In this document: one piece after another, positions 52,478 to 61,540 of the stretch
How the letters are laid out: the number at the start of each line of letters is the position of its first letter
Numbering within the stretch: position 1 is the first letter of the stretch
Source of the DNA: JBALVT01 sp036960305
GTDB taxonomy: Bacteria > Pseudomonadota > Gammaproteobacteria > Pseudomonadales > Halieaceae
Reading direction: 5' to 3'
Length of the DNA stretch: 64,000 bases
NCBI GenBank assembly: GCA_036960305.1
Contig: JBALWA010000012.1
Location: 1 to 64,000, forward strand
Made by a program: the position numbers and the translations under genes
Notes under the pieces: model-generated
Databases searched by the model: none
Told to the model about the DNA's origin: nothing
The model's input: only the letters and a program-made list of their open reading frames with translations

Positions 52478-53263
52478 TCACATTACGGCCAATTGGCTAT
52501 TGCGTAAGTCTGTCACCAGCATACAGCCTGGGCTATGGGTTATCGCAAAAGGTGGCTTTGCGGCTTCCAGCGCCACCTGTGGTGTCACACCACAGGCCCA
52601 GAAGACCGGAAGTTCATTTTCGGCCAGGCTTACAGCCTCGCCATAGTCCGGGTTATTGATGTCCTGTATACCAATCAGTTCGGGGTTGCCCAGGTGCACC
52701 GGCGCGCCGTGTACCGATGGAAAGCGGGTGCATATTTGTATAGCCCGGATGGCGTCAGCAGCGGCGAATGGGCGCATGCTCACGACCATTTTTCCAGCGA
52801 AGTCACCGGCCGGGGTGCAGTCGATATTGGTGCGAAACATGGGCACATTGACATCCTCACTGACATTGCGGACATCCAGTCCATCCGCCAGCAGTGCCTC
52901 TTCGAAGGAGAAAGAACAGCCCAGCGCGAAGGTCACCAGGTCGTCCCGCCACAAATCGGTGATGTCAGGTCGTTCTTCGGCCAGAACGCCATCCCGAAAT
53001 ACCCGGTAGCTGGGCACGTCCGTCCGTATGTCTATATCTCCCAATAGCGGTAGTGACACGTCACCGGGGGTATTTGCGGCCGCAATAAGTGGGCAGGGCT
53101 TGGGATTGAGTTGGCAGAACCTGAGAAAATCGTTGGCTTGTTCCTGTGGCAAAATTACAATGTTGCACTGCACATACCCCGGGCCATAGCCGGAGGTGTT
53201 GCCTGTGTGTTTGCCGGCGCGAATATTTTCGCGCAGAGCTTGTGGGGAGAGTGGTACAGCCAT
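52478..53263 (-). CDS. DUF1445/YcsI protein, D-glutamate cyclase N-terminal-half homologue
   Basis: 261 residues of the putative hydro-lyase family (YcsI, DUF1445): GPGYVQCNIVILPQEQANDF, then FALGCSFSFEEALL and MRPFAAADAIRAIQICTRFP. The family is homologous to the N-terminal half of the mitochondrial D-glutamate cyclase. First gene of the minus-strand operon, GAGG before ATG 53263. With DUF4392 and PxpABC in the same operon, conversion of D-glutamate to 5-oxoproline followed by ring opening to L-glutamate is a coherent, untested pathway. Confidence 0.88.
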   Translation of the reverse strand: MAVPLSPQALRENIRAGKHTGNTSGYGPGYVQCNIVILPQEQANDFLRFCQLNPKPCPLIAAANTPGDVSLPLLGDIDIRTDVPSYRVFRDGVLAEERPDITDLWRDDLVTFALGCSFSFEEALLADGLDVRNVSEDVNVPMFRTNIDCTPAGDFAGKMVVSMRPFAAADAIRAIQICTRFPSVHGAPVHLGNPELIGIQDINNPDYGEAVSLAENELPVFWACGVTPQVALEAAKPPFAITHSPGCMLVTDLRNSQLAVM

Positions 53264-53337
53264 TCAATCGCCTCGCATGATAGCGTGATTCATTTTCAAT
53301 AATACTGGGTCTGCCCAGAGTTCAACAATAACCCCTT

Positions 53338-53368
53338 GGCGGTATGTATCACAACTGATGCTACCGCC
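53338..53368. promoter_or_regulatory. Inverted repeat between pxp operon and thioesterase gene
   Basis: GGCGGTA (53338-53344) and TACCGCC (53362-53368) with 17 bases between, in the 139-base gap between the divergent DUF1445 and tesB genes. A possible operator for either side; no regulator gene is adjacent, so support is weak. Confidence 0.3.
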
Positions 53369-53402
53369 GTAGAAAGTAATACCGCTCCAGGGAGCATAGT
53401 AG

Positions 53403-54251
53403 ATGTACGAGACACTTGACCGACTGATTGACGTTATTTCGCCTCAGGCTGAAAGCGAATGTGTGTATACAGGGCACAATATGCATCCAGAGGCCTTCAG
53501 GGTATATGGGGGGCAGGTGCTTGCCCAGTGCCTGAGTGCGGCGGCTGCCACTGTTGCGCCCGGCCGGCAGGTGCATTCACAACACGCTTATTTCCTGCGC
53601 CCGGGCGATCCGTCACTGCCTATCACCCTGGAGGTTGAAAAGGCCCGGGACGGTGGCAGTTTCAGTTCTCGCCGGGTGGTTGCCAATCAGCAGGGCAAGA
53701 CCATCCTGGTCAGCTCCCTGTCGTTCCAGACCCCGGCAGAGGGCGACGAATTTCAGTCCGCAATGCCACAGGTTCCAGCACCTGAAGAGCTGGTCAGCGA
53801 GCGTGAGCTTGGTTTGCAAGCGGGTAATATCGATGAGAAATTCATGATCACAACCGGCCAGGACCTGGATGTGCGAGTGGTGGAGCCAATTGACTGGGAG
53901 AGCCCCGTCGCCCGGGAGCCCGTTCTCAAAGCGTGGGTTAAAACCGTTGGGCCGGTGGCAGATGCCGCCGGCAGGCAGCAGGCCCTGCTAGCCTATATAT
54001 CAGACTTTTTCCTGATTGACGTTTGTTTAATCGCCCATGGAAGAGATTATCAGGACACCAGCTTACAGGTGGCCAGTCTGGACCACGCCCTGTGGTTCCA
54101 CACGGACTTTCGCGCGGATGAATGGCTGCTGCATGTGGTGGAAGCCAGTGCGATAGGCGGAGGACGAGGGCTGGCACACGGCAGTTTCTATACCCGTGAG
54201 GGAAAACTGGTCGCAAATACGGTACAGCAGGGATTAATGCGCAAACGTTGA
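53403..54251 (+). CDS. tesB: Acyl-CoA thioesterase II (TesB)
   Basis: 282 residues with the double-hot-dog TesB pattern: FRVYGGQVLAQCLSAA, VHSQHAYFLRPGD, DHALWFHTDFRADEWLLH and RGLAHGSFYTREGKL. It hydrolyses medium- and long-chain acyl-CoA to free acid and CoA. GGGAG precedes the ATG. An acyl-CoA synthetase follows 79 bases downstream, an apparently opposed activity. Confidence 0.92.
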   Translation: MYETLDRLIDVISPQAESECVYTGHNMHPEAFRVYGGQVLAQCLSAAAATVAPGRQVHSQHAYFLRPGDPSLPITLEVEKARDGGSFSSRRVVANQQGKTILVSSLSFQTPAEGDEFQSAMPQVPAPEELVSERELGLQAGNIDEKFMITTGQDLDVRVVEPIDWESPVAREPVLKAWVKTVGPVADAAGRQQALLAYISDFFLIDVCLIAHGRDYQDTSLQVASLDHALWFHTDFRADEWLLHVVEASAIGGGRGLAHGSFYTREGKLVANTVQQGLMRKR

Positions 54252-54330
54252 TCTCAAGGCCTGTAACATACGCCCGACTGCCGCTATCATGGCTAGTCTA
54301 TAATTAAATTGTTTACCCAAGGGAATCACC

Positions 54331-55869
54331 ATGCCACATCCCAGTATTACCGCCCAGACCTACCCTCATAAGCCCGCGATTATCCTGGGTAAATCAGGGG
54401 AGATAGTGACCTATAAACAGCTCGATGAGCGTTCAAACCAGGGGGCACAGCTGTTTCGCTCACTGGGCCTGAAGACAGGTGATCACATCGGCATGATGTT
54501 GGAGAACAATCGCCAATTTCTGGAAATATGCTGGGCGGCACAGCGCGCTGGCCTGATATATACACCCATCAGCACACATCTAACAAGGGACGAGACGGCG
54601 TATATTCTGGAAAACTGTGGTGCCAAATTGTTTATTGGCTCATTGCAACTTGCCGATGTCGCAGAGCAGGTTCTTGCTCGCGGCGGCGCGGTTCAGGATT
54701 TCTATATGACCGGCGGCATTCGCCCGGGCTTTGAGTCCTGGGAAGAAGCCTGCGATCGCCAACCGGCCACACCAATTGAAGATGAGAGCTATGGTTCACC
54801 TATGGTTTACTCCTCGGGAACCACCGGACAGCCCAAGGGGGTATTTGTACCGGCAGCGGACGAGGATGTACACGCACCCCATTTTCTGGCGGCTCTGGGC
54901 GGGGCATTCGGTTTTGGCGAAGAAACCGTCTACCTGTCCCCCGCGCCTCTGTATCACGCGGCGCCCCTGCACTGGAATATGATGAATCTCTATCAGGGGG
55001 GAACCTCGGTAGTGATGGAGACGTTCGATCCTGAACGTGCCTTGAAGCTGATTGAAGAACACCGTGTAACCCACAGTCAGTGGGTGCCGATCATGTTTAT
55101 CCGTATGCTCAAGTTGCCGCAGGAGATTCGTGAGCAATACGATGTGAGCTCCCTACAGATCGCCATTCATGCCGCTGCGCCTTGTCCGGCGGATGTGAAG
55201 GAGAAAATGATTAACTGGTGGGGTGAAGTCATTATGGAGTACTACGCCGCCAGTGAGGGCATAGGAATGACGATGATTGATTCTGCCAGTTGGCTGACTC
55301 ACAGGGGGTCTGTTGGTCCCGCCATGTTGGGAGAGATACACATTCTTGATGATGAAGGCAATGAATTGCCTGTGGGCGAGATCGGCACGGTTTACTTTGG
55401 TGGTAACGATACCGGCTTTGAATATTACAATGAGCCCGGCAAAACCTCTGAGGCCTATAACGATAAGGGCTGGGCGACTACCGGTGATGTGGGCTATCTT
55501 GACGAGGATAATTTTCTTTACCTCACGGACCGGAAGAACTTCATGATTATCAGCGGTGGGGTAAATATCTACCCTCAGGAGATCGAAAACCTGCTGATCA
55601 CTCACGACAAGGTGGCCGATGTGGCAGTATTCGGTGTTCCGAATGAGGAGTTTGGCGAGGAGGTCAAAGCCGTGATCGAACCGTTGAACTGGGGGGATGC
55701 CACGGACGAGGTGGCCATTGAGTTAATGGAATGGCTGCGTGAGAGACTGTCCAAAATCAAAATGCCCCGCAGCATGGACTTTAAGGAAAAGCTGCCCCGC
55801 ATGGATAATGGCAAGTTGTACAAACGCCATCTGGCGGATGAGTACAAGGGTGGTACGCGCTCCGAGTAA
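54331..55869 (+). CDS. AMP-dependent acyl-CoA synthetase
   Basis: 512 residues of the adenylate-forming family: phosphate loop YSSGTTGQPKGVF, YAASEGIGMT, WATTGDVGYLDEDNFLYL, IISGGVNIYPQEIE and the C-terminal catalytic lysine in LPRMDNGKLYKR. It resembles FadD-like enzymes for branched or ring-bearing acids more than FadD proper. AAGGGA precedes the ATG. It is distinct from the other ligase at 19142-20788. Convergent with the DUF523 gene. Confidence 0.9.
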   Translation: MPHPSITAQTYPHKPAIILGKSGEIVTYKQLDERSNQGAQLFRSLGLKTGDHIGMMLENNRQFLEICWAAQRAGLIYTPISTHLTRDETAYILENCGAKLFIGSLQLADVAEQVLARGGAVQDFYMTGGIRPGFESWEEACDRQPATPIEDESYGSPMVYSSGTTGQPKGVFVPAADEDVHAPHFLAALGGAFGFGEETVYLSPAPLYHAAPLHWNMMNLYQGGTSVVMETFDPERALKLIEEHRVTHSQWVPIMFIRMLKLPQEIREQYDVSSLQIAIHAAAPCPADVKEKMINWWGEVIMEYYAASEGIGMTMIDSASWLTHRGSVGPAMLGEIHILDDEGNELPVGEIGTVYFGGNDTGFEYYNEPGKTSEAYNDKGWATTGDVGYLDEDNFLYLTDRKNFMIISGGVNIYPQEIENLLITHDKVADVAVFGVPNEEFGEEVKAVIEPLNWGDATDEVAIELMEWLRERLSKIKMPRSMDFKEKLPRMDNGKLYKRHLADEYKGGTRSE

Positions 55870-55876
55870 ACCCGGA

Positions 55877-56362
55877 CTAGCGCTTTCTGAGAATTTGATC
55901 GACGATTGGCAGTTCGTGTTGGCTGAAGACTCTGATGCCGTGTTGATTTAGTAAGGCGGTAGTGACGCCCGCGCCGGGGATTTTCCTGCCGGTAAAACTG
56001 CCGTCATGGATCACCGAACTGCCACAGGAGGGGCTGCCCTCTGCAAGTACGGCCAGGGTGATGTTGTGTTCCCTGCATTGCTCCAGTGCTATCTGTGCAC
56101 CACTTTTGAAAAAATGGCTGACGTTATTACCGCTGTTATCGATCACCTCAGTCGTACTGGCCAGGACATCATAACCATCCCCTCCGGCTATTTCGGCGGG
56201 TGCACGTGGCACGGACATACCCGATTCAACTTCTGGACAAACAGAAATGATGCGGCCCTCGGCGCGCCACTGTTTCAATATTTTTTCATGTACGGCTAAT
56301 GTCTTGCCATCGTACCGAACCTGCTTGCCAATAAGGCAGGCGCTTAACAGTATTTTTTCCAC
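55877..56362 (-). CDS. DUF523 protein
   Basis: 161 residues with the DUF523 signature: LLSACLIGKQVRYDGK, CPEVESGMSVPRAP, and the conserved LAEGSPSCGSSVIHDG cysteine motif. The cysteines may bind metal; function unknown. GTG 56362 abuts the stop of the upstream Rap1a/Tai-like gene (TAG then GTG), so the two are translated together. Confidence 0.85.
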   Translation of the reverse strand: MEKILLSACLIGKQVRYDGKTLAVHEKILKQWRAEGRIISVCPEVESGMSVPRAPAEIAGGDGYDVLASTTEVIDNSGNNVSHFFKSGAQIALEQCREHNITLAVLAEGSPSCGSSVIHDGSFTGRKIPGAGVTTALLNQHGIRVFSQHELPIVDQILRKR

Positions 56363-56716
56363 CTACTCCTCGCAGGGGTAATTTCTTATCAGCGCATTGA
56401 GCACCAGGCTGGAGGCATCAAAATTCAAGTCCCTCTGGTTGGACTGCAAGTGTTTTACCGTGGAATCCACTACGTCTCCGATCTCAATGTCACTGGATAT
56501 GCAGATATTGGAGCTGATGTCCTGCCACAGCTCCCATATGGTTGTGCTGTCCGCCGCGCCGATGATGTAGCCCACACAGAGACCCTGTTTATAGGTATCC
56601 CGCTTGTCCTCACAGGCTGTAAGTAATTCAGAACCTGTAATCCAGGCGCCGGAATTGGACCATGCCGTTGCGGGGAGCAGTAGGGCGAGAATGGCAAGTA
56701 GCGTTAAAGGTTTCAT
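56363..56716 (-). CDS. Exported Rap1a/Tai-like small protein
   Basis: 117 residues with a signal peptide (cleavage near TAWS). The mature part has four spaced cysteines (LLTACEDK, GLCVGYIIGAAD, NICISSD, NYPCEE) and the CVGYIIGAAD motif of the Rap1a/Tai family, which includes periplasmic immunity proteins against type VI amidase effectors but also many orphans. GGAAG precedes ATG 56716. No effector gene is visible, so it may be an orphan immunity protein or have another role. Confidence 0.72.
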   Translation of the reverse strand: MKPLTLLAILALLLPATAWSNSGAWITGSELLTACEDKRDTYKQGLCVGYIIGAADSTTIWELWQDISSNICISSDIEIGDVVDSTVKHLQSNQRDLNFDASSLVLNALIRNYPCEE

Positions 56717-56738
56717 AGGGCTTCCGGATGACAGGTGA

Positions 56739-57143
56739 TTAGGCCGCGGCTGGGACGTTGAGGGCCAGATAAAAGATATACATGCAGATACCAAAGCCGG
56801 CGATAAATACCAGAGAGCGTAGAGAATCGATGTTCGCTATGTAAAAACCGATGTACGCAGTGCGCAGTGCAGCAAATACCATACACAGGCTGGCGATACT
56901 GTTCATGTCCAGTCCGCTGACAAAGGCAGCCAGCAGGGTCGCACTGAATAGCGCCAATGCCTCCCAGCTGTTGGCCTGTGCCGCGACTGCCCTGGCGCCT
57001 GCGCCGGTGAGCTCCAGGCACTGTGTACGCGGGTGTTTATTGTCTACGCTTCCCAGTTGTTTGTGTCTAAAGTAGCCCGTAGTCCAGGCGCATACCAGGG
57101 GTAGGAAACACAAAACCAGCAGACTACCAATAACGTTATTCAT
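56739..57143 (-). CDS. MAPEG-family membrane protein
   Basis: 134 residues with four hydrophobic helices and the MAPEG pattern (CLELTGAGARAVAAQANSWE; ALRTAYIGFYIANIDSLRS). Family members use glutathione on lipophilic substrates or act in eicosanoid-like metabolism in eukaryotes; bacterial roles are mostly unknown. ATG 57143 follows a GAGAGAG site; the open frame to 57350 runs into the RND gene. It directly follows the RND permease gene. Confidence 0.85.
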   Translation of the reverse strand: MNNVIGSLLVLCFLPLVCAWTTGYFRHKQLGSVDNKHPRTQCLELTGAGARAVAAQANSWEALALFSATLLAAFVSGLDMNSIASLCMVFAALRTAYIGFYIANIDSLRSLVFIAGFGICMYIFYLALNVPAAA

Positions 57144-57169
57144 ATTGTCTCTCTCTATAAAATTAAAAA

Positions 57170-60100
57170 TCAGCTTCCGGAAATCCCCGGTAGGGGAGAA
57201 GGTAGTTCGTTTTTCTTCATGAGTGGCAGGTAAAAAACAGGCACCACGAAGAGGGTAAAGAGCGTGCCAACCAACATGCCGGCGGCAATCATAAGCCCGA
57301 TGCTGAATCGGCTGTTCGCACCGGCGCCCGAGGCGATGACCAAAGGCCATACGCCTAACACGGTTGCGAAGGTTGTCATCAGGATGGGCCGCAGGCGCAA
57401 CGCGGCAGCTTGTAACACAGCCTCCTTTCGACTGAGCCCGGCAATCAGTAATTGATTCGCAAAATCGACGATGAGGATGCCGTGCTTACTGATAAGGCCA
57501 ATAAGCGTCAGTAAGCCTACCTGGGTATAGATGTTGAGGCTGACCACGCCCAGGGCGATTGGCAGCGTAGCACCAAAAATTGACAGAGGCACACTGACCA
57601 GCACCACCAGGGGGTCTCTGAATCCGTTAAATTGCGCGGCCAGTACCAGATAAATCAGCAGCAGGGATACGCCAAACAAGATTGGGAAGGATCCAGATTC
57701 CTGTATATAGCGTCGAGAGCCGCCGGTATATCCATCCCGGAAGCCGGTGGGGGCAATATCTTTCAGCGAGTCCTTTAAAAAATCCAATCCGGTGCCCAGA
57801 CTGTTCGGAGGCATCATCATGCCTTGTATGGTGGTGCTGTTCATCTGTTGGTACTGTGTCAATGCATTCGGCTGGACTGCTTTATCCAGGCTGACAACGG
57901 CGGAAAGAGGCACCAATTCTTCGCTGCTGGTGCGCAGATAGTATTTTTCCAGTTCACGGCTGTTAAGACGAAAACCTTTCGCGGCCTGGGGGATTACTTT
58001 GTAGCTGCGCCCATCCATGATGAACCGGTTAACCTCGGACTCGCCCAGCATGACAGTCAGCGTCTGGCCAATATCCTGCATCGATATACCCAGCCGGGCA
58101 GCGCGCTCCCTGTCGATGTTCACCCGTAATTCCGGTCGGCTGAACTCCAGACTCTGGGTGACAAAGATAAATAGGCCCGAGTCGCGTGCGGCGGCCAGCA
58201 ATTCCTCGCCTACCGCCATTATATCCTTGTAGGGCGCGGTAGAAGCGATGACAAAGCTGACGGGCAGTCCCGCGTCGGAGCCTGGCAGTGGTGGCTGGCC
58301 GAAGGTGAATATCTGCATACCTGCAATTTTGGCAAAACGTTGCTGCAGGTCCAGTTGGATTTCCTGCTGGCTACGCTCCCTGTCATCCCAGTCCTTCAGG
58401 GTCATCCCGCCGAAGTTAAAGTTCGGATCGCTTACCTGAAAAGAGTGGATAACTTCCGGTACGGTTTTCCATACATCGACCACTTCATCGAGAAAAGTGT
58501 TGATGTATTGCAGGTTCGCGTAACTTGGGGGGGTGCCGATGACGTAGATATAACCGTCATCCTCTTCTGGCGCCAGTTCTCTCTGGGCGAGTGAAAACAA
58601 GACGGGTAGACTGAGGATGATCACAGCGCTGAAAAGCAAAACTGCGCCGCGGTTTTCCAGGCAAAGGGACAGTAGCTGTTGATATCGCTTGGTAAGCCGT
58701 GCAAAAGCTCTATCCATCACATCGGCAAATCGGCCCTGTTGCGAGTGATCTTTTAATACCAGGGAACACATCATGGGGCTGAGGGTCAAGGCAACAATTC
58801 CCGAGACTATCACCGCGCCGGCGAGGCTTAGCGCAAATTCACTGAACAGTGTGCCGGTGAGTCCACCCATGAAAGCGATGGGGGCGTAAACCGCGGCGAG
58901 AGTCAGTGTCATGGCTACAACAGGCAAAGCAACTTGCCGGGCACCCAGTAGCGCGGCTTCTTTCGGGGTGGCGCCTTGTTCGATATGCCGGTGAACATTT
59001 TCCACGACCACAATGGCGTCATCGACCACCAGGCCGATGGCGATGACCATGGCCAGTAGGGTCAGCAGATTGATGGAGAAGCCCATGAGATGGATAAGAA
59101 ATAAAACGCCTATCAGTGACAGCGGGATTGCCACCAGGGGTATGAGGACCACGCGCAGTGAGCCCAGGAACAAGTAGATTACGAAAATAACAATGACCGC
59201 GGCTTCCAACAGCGTTATCGCGACTTCCTCTAGCGCAGCATTGATGGGCGTGGCCCCATCCCAGTCCAGGATAAGCTCCATGTCGGCCGGTAGGGAGGTC
59301 CTAAGGCGTGGCAGGAGGTTCAGAACGGCTTTGGATACGTCCAGTGGGTTGGCGTCAGGCGTGGGACGAATGGCGATGAATACCGCTTCACGACCACTGG
59401 AAAAAGAAGAAAACTGACTGTTTTCACTGGAAAGTTCTATTTGTGCTACATCGCCCAGAAGAACCCGTTTGTTGGCATCTTGTCGGACCACCATTTGGCT
59501 GAAGGCTTCGGGAGATTGCAGGTCTGTGCGTGCGTCAACGGAGGTCAGCGTCAGGTCGCCCTCGGTCGTGCCTGCGGCTGAAATATAGTTTTCTCTCGAT
59601 ATTGCGCCGTTGATATCCGTTGCTGTTACGCCAAACGCAGCCATCTGCACAGGGTCCAGCCAGATACGCATGGCTTGTTGTCTACCGCCGGCTAACTCAG
59701 CGTTGCCCACACCCGGTAAAGTGGCAATTTCCGGTAAAATATCCCGTAGCAGGTAGTCGCTGACCTGAGCGATATCCATTTGTTCACTGACAAAGGCCAG
59801 GTACATCAGGGCATCTCCCCCTGAGGCTGTGGTGATGACCGGGTCTTCAATATCCCGTGGTAAATCTGAGCGGGCTTCATTAACCTTGGCGATGACTTCA
59901 GATAATACTTCGCTGCTTTTTTCCCCAAGACGGACATGTACTTCTATGGACGACACACTGGGGTTGCTGGTCGAGGTCATATACTCAATGCCGCTGGCGC
60001 CCGCTATCCGGATTTGTAGGGGGGTGGTAACAAATCCTTTAATAGTGCGCGCACTGGCCCCGGGATACAGTGTTTCAATAGTGATCACGCTGCGTTCGAG

Positions 60101-60217
60101 TTTTGGGAACTGTCGTACAGTCAGTTGCGAAGCAGACTGTAAACCCAGCAACAGCAGCAGTGCGCTTACAACGATGGCTAACACCGGGCGCTTGATAAAA
60201 AGATCGGTAAATTTCAC
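57170..60217 (-). CDS. RND efflux pump inner-membrane permease (HAE1/AcrB type)
   Basis: 1015 residues: the 12-helix RND layout with two large periplasmic loops, N-terminal FIKRPVLAIVVSALLLLLG, and the proton-relay aspartates in GLVVDDAIVVVENVHRHIE. It exports drugs, lipids or other amphiphiles with the membrane-fusion protein encoded directly upstream. It starts at GTG 60217, two bases after the fusion-protein stop. No outer-membrane channel gene is present, so a TolC encoded elsewhere is presumably shared. Confidence 0.94.
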   Translation of the reverse strand: MKFTDLFIKRPVLAIVVSALLLLLGLQSASQLTVRQFPKLERSVITIETLYPGASARTIKGFVTTPLQIRIAGASGIEYMTSTSNPSVSSIEVHVRLGEKSSEVLSEVIAKVNEARSDLPRDIEDPVITTASGGDALMYLAFVSEQMDIAQVSDYLLRDILPEIATLPGVGNAELAGGRQQAMRIWLDPVQMAAFGVTATDINGAISRENYISAAGTTEGDLTLTSVDARTDLQSPEAFSQMVVRQDANKRVLLGDVAQIELSSENSQFSSFSSGREAVFIAIRPTPDANPLDVSKAVLNLLPRLRTSLPADMELILDWDGATPINAALEEVAITLLEAAVIVIFVIYLFLGSLRVVLIPLVAIPLSLIGVLFLIHLMGFSINLLTLLAMVIAIGLVVDDAIVVVENVHRHIEQGATPKEAALLGARQVALPVVAMTLTLAAVYAPIAFMGGLTGTLFSEFALSLAGAVIVSGIVALTLSPMMCSLVLKDHSQQGRFADVMDRAFARLTKRYQQLLSLCLENRGAVLLFSAVIILSLPVLFSLAQRELAPEEDDGYIYVIGTPPSYANLQYINTFLDEVVDVWKTVPEVIHSFQVSDPNFNFGGMTLKDWDDRERSQQEIQLDLQQRFAKIAGMQIFTFGQPPLPGSDAGLPVSFVIASTAPYKDIMAVGEELLAAARDSGLFIFVTQSLEFSRPELRVNIDRERAARLGISMQDIGQTLTVMLGESEVNRFIMDGRSYKVIPQAAKGFRLNSRELEKYYLRTSSEELVPLSAVVSLDKAVQPNALTQYQQMNSTTIQGMMMPPNSLGTGLDFLKDSLKDIAPTGFRDGYTGGSRRYIQESGSFPILFGVSLLLIYLVLAAQFNGFRDPLVVLVSVPLSIFGATLPIALGVVSLNIYTQVGLLTLIGLISKHGILIVDFANQLLIAGLSRKEAVLQAAALRLRPILMTTFATVLGVWPLVIASGAGANSRFSIGLMIAAGMLVGTLFTLFVVPVFYLPLMKKNELPSPLPGISGS

Positions 60218-60219
60218 GG

Positions 60220-61287
60220 TTAAAACCTGATCGATTCGTCGATCTCAACCATGGCGCCGCGAAACAGCTTGTTCTGGCCCGCAGAGACGACGCGCTCACC
60301 TGCATCCAGGCCGGAGAGTATGGCGACTCTCCCGCCTCTTGATTCGCCTGTTTCAACCACCCGCGAGGTCGCGCTTAAACCATCCGGGGTTTGTTCTATG
60401 ACATAAATCGTATTGCCGTGCAGTGAGTAGGTAACCGCGGTATCTGGTAGGGCGACTATCTGCTCCGGTTTGCCAAGATTTATCACCAGGCGTGCGAACA
60501 TACCGGGTAGTAGTCCTTCGCTGTTCTGGATTGTTGCGCGTAGTAAAATACTTCGTGTGCCCGCATCAACTTGTGAGTCTAGCGCCTGCAAAATTGCTTT
60601 AAAGTTCTTGTCGGGGAATGCCGCCACCTGGAGTTTTATTTTCTGGCCAATTTCCAGCTCTGGGTAGTGGCGGGCGGGCAAGGTGAAATCGACTTCCAGT
60701 TCGGACAGGTCCTGCAACGTGGTAATCGGTGTGCCTGGCTCTACATAATCGCCTACTTTCACCTGGGTGATGCCCGTGGTGCCGGAAAAAGGCGCATGTA
60801 TTCGCTTGTTTTCGAGTCTGGCCTCTATCTCCGCCAGTTGCGCAATCGCACTTTCAAGGTCCGCCTTTGAGCGGTCGTACTGTGATTCCGGTATTGATTT
60901 TTGGCCAACAAGGCGCTTGTCCCTATCGTAGAGCAGGCGAGCCAGTTTCAAATTGGCCACCTGTCGTTCCCGGCTTGCCTGCTCGACTTTGTCGTTCAGG
61001 GTAATAAGCAGATCGCCAGCCTGTACAAGGTTACCGGAGCTAAAGTCGATCGCGATAATTTCACCACGCTCTTCGGTGCTCAGTTCAACACCTCGTGCCG
61101 CTCTGATAGATCCGACTGCCTCCAGCTCGGTTTGGCGAAGCTCCATGCGGGCTGTCGTCGCGCCGATTGTTACAGCCGCTGTTGAGAAGTCGTTATTGCC
61201 GTAGCTGGCGTACTTCTGGAAGAGAAATCCGGCGATAGACCCAAAAATGGCGAGCAGTAAAGCGATAACAATCAGGTAAGCGCGCAA
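60220..61287 (-). CDS. RND efflux membrane-fusion (periplasmic adaptor) protein
   Basis: 355 residues: N-terminal anchor (MRAYLIVIALLLAIFGSIAG), barrel-sandwich halves (AIDFSSGNLVQAGDLLITLND and IHAPFSGTTGITQVKVGDYV), a helical hairpin between them, and beta-barrel and membrane-proximal domains. It links the RND permease to an outer-membrane channel. The only in-frame start for this anchor is TTG 61287, with no strong ribosome site. First gene of the minus-strand RND-MAPEG group. Confidence 0.88.
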   Translation of the reverse strand: MRAYLIVIALLLAIFGSIAGFLFQKYASYGNNDFSTAAVTIGATTARMELRQTELEAVGSIRAARGVELSTEERGEIIAIDFSSGNLVQAGDLLITLNDKVEQASRERQVANLKLARLLYDRDKRLVGQKSIPESQYDRSKADLESAIAQLAEIEARLENKRIHAPFSGTTGITQVKVGDYVEPGTPITTLQDLSELEVDFTLPARHYPELEIGQKIKLQVAAFPDKNFKAILQALDSQVDAGTRSILLRATIQNSEGLLPGMFARLVINLGKPEQIVALPDTAVTYSLHGNTIYVIEQTPDGLSATSRVVETGESRGGRVAILSGLDAGERVVSAGQNKLFRGAMVEIDESIRF

Positions 61288-61540
61288 AAGTGGTCAAGCC
61301 TCAGTTTTGATTATTGTTGTGGCGCTCCCACAGGCTGCAGAGTCCTGCGAGGCGGGCCTACTCATTCTATGGGCTTTACCGTGTTTATGCATCTTTTTCA
61401 GTGGGCGGCATGCATATTGCAAAAGTGAGCATTTGTTGTCCTGGATCAGTCAATGTTTACACCTGACACAAAGAGCTGGGAGTTATTGCTAACATACATT
61501 ATGCTGGTAATTGTTGTAGAGATTTAGAGAAGGTTCTAAA

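Noticed and set aside
61307..61492. 61-codon open frame in the gap before the patatin gene
   Set aside because: No ribosome site or family similarity; the region more likely holds promoters for the divergent genes.
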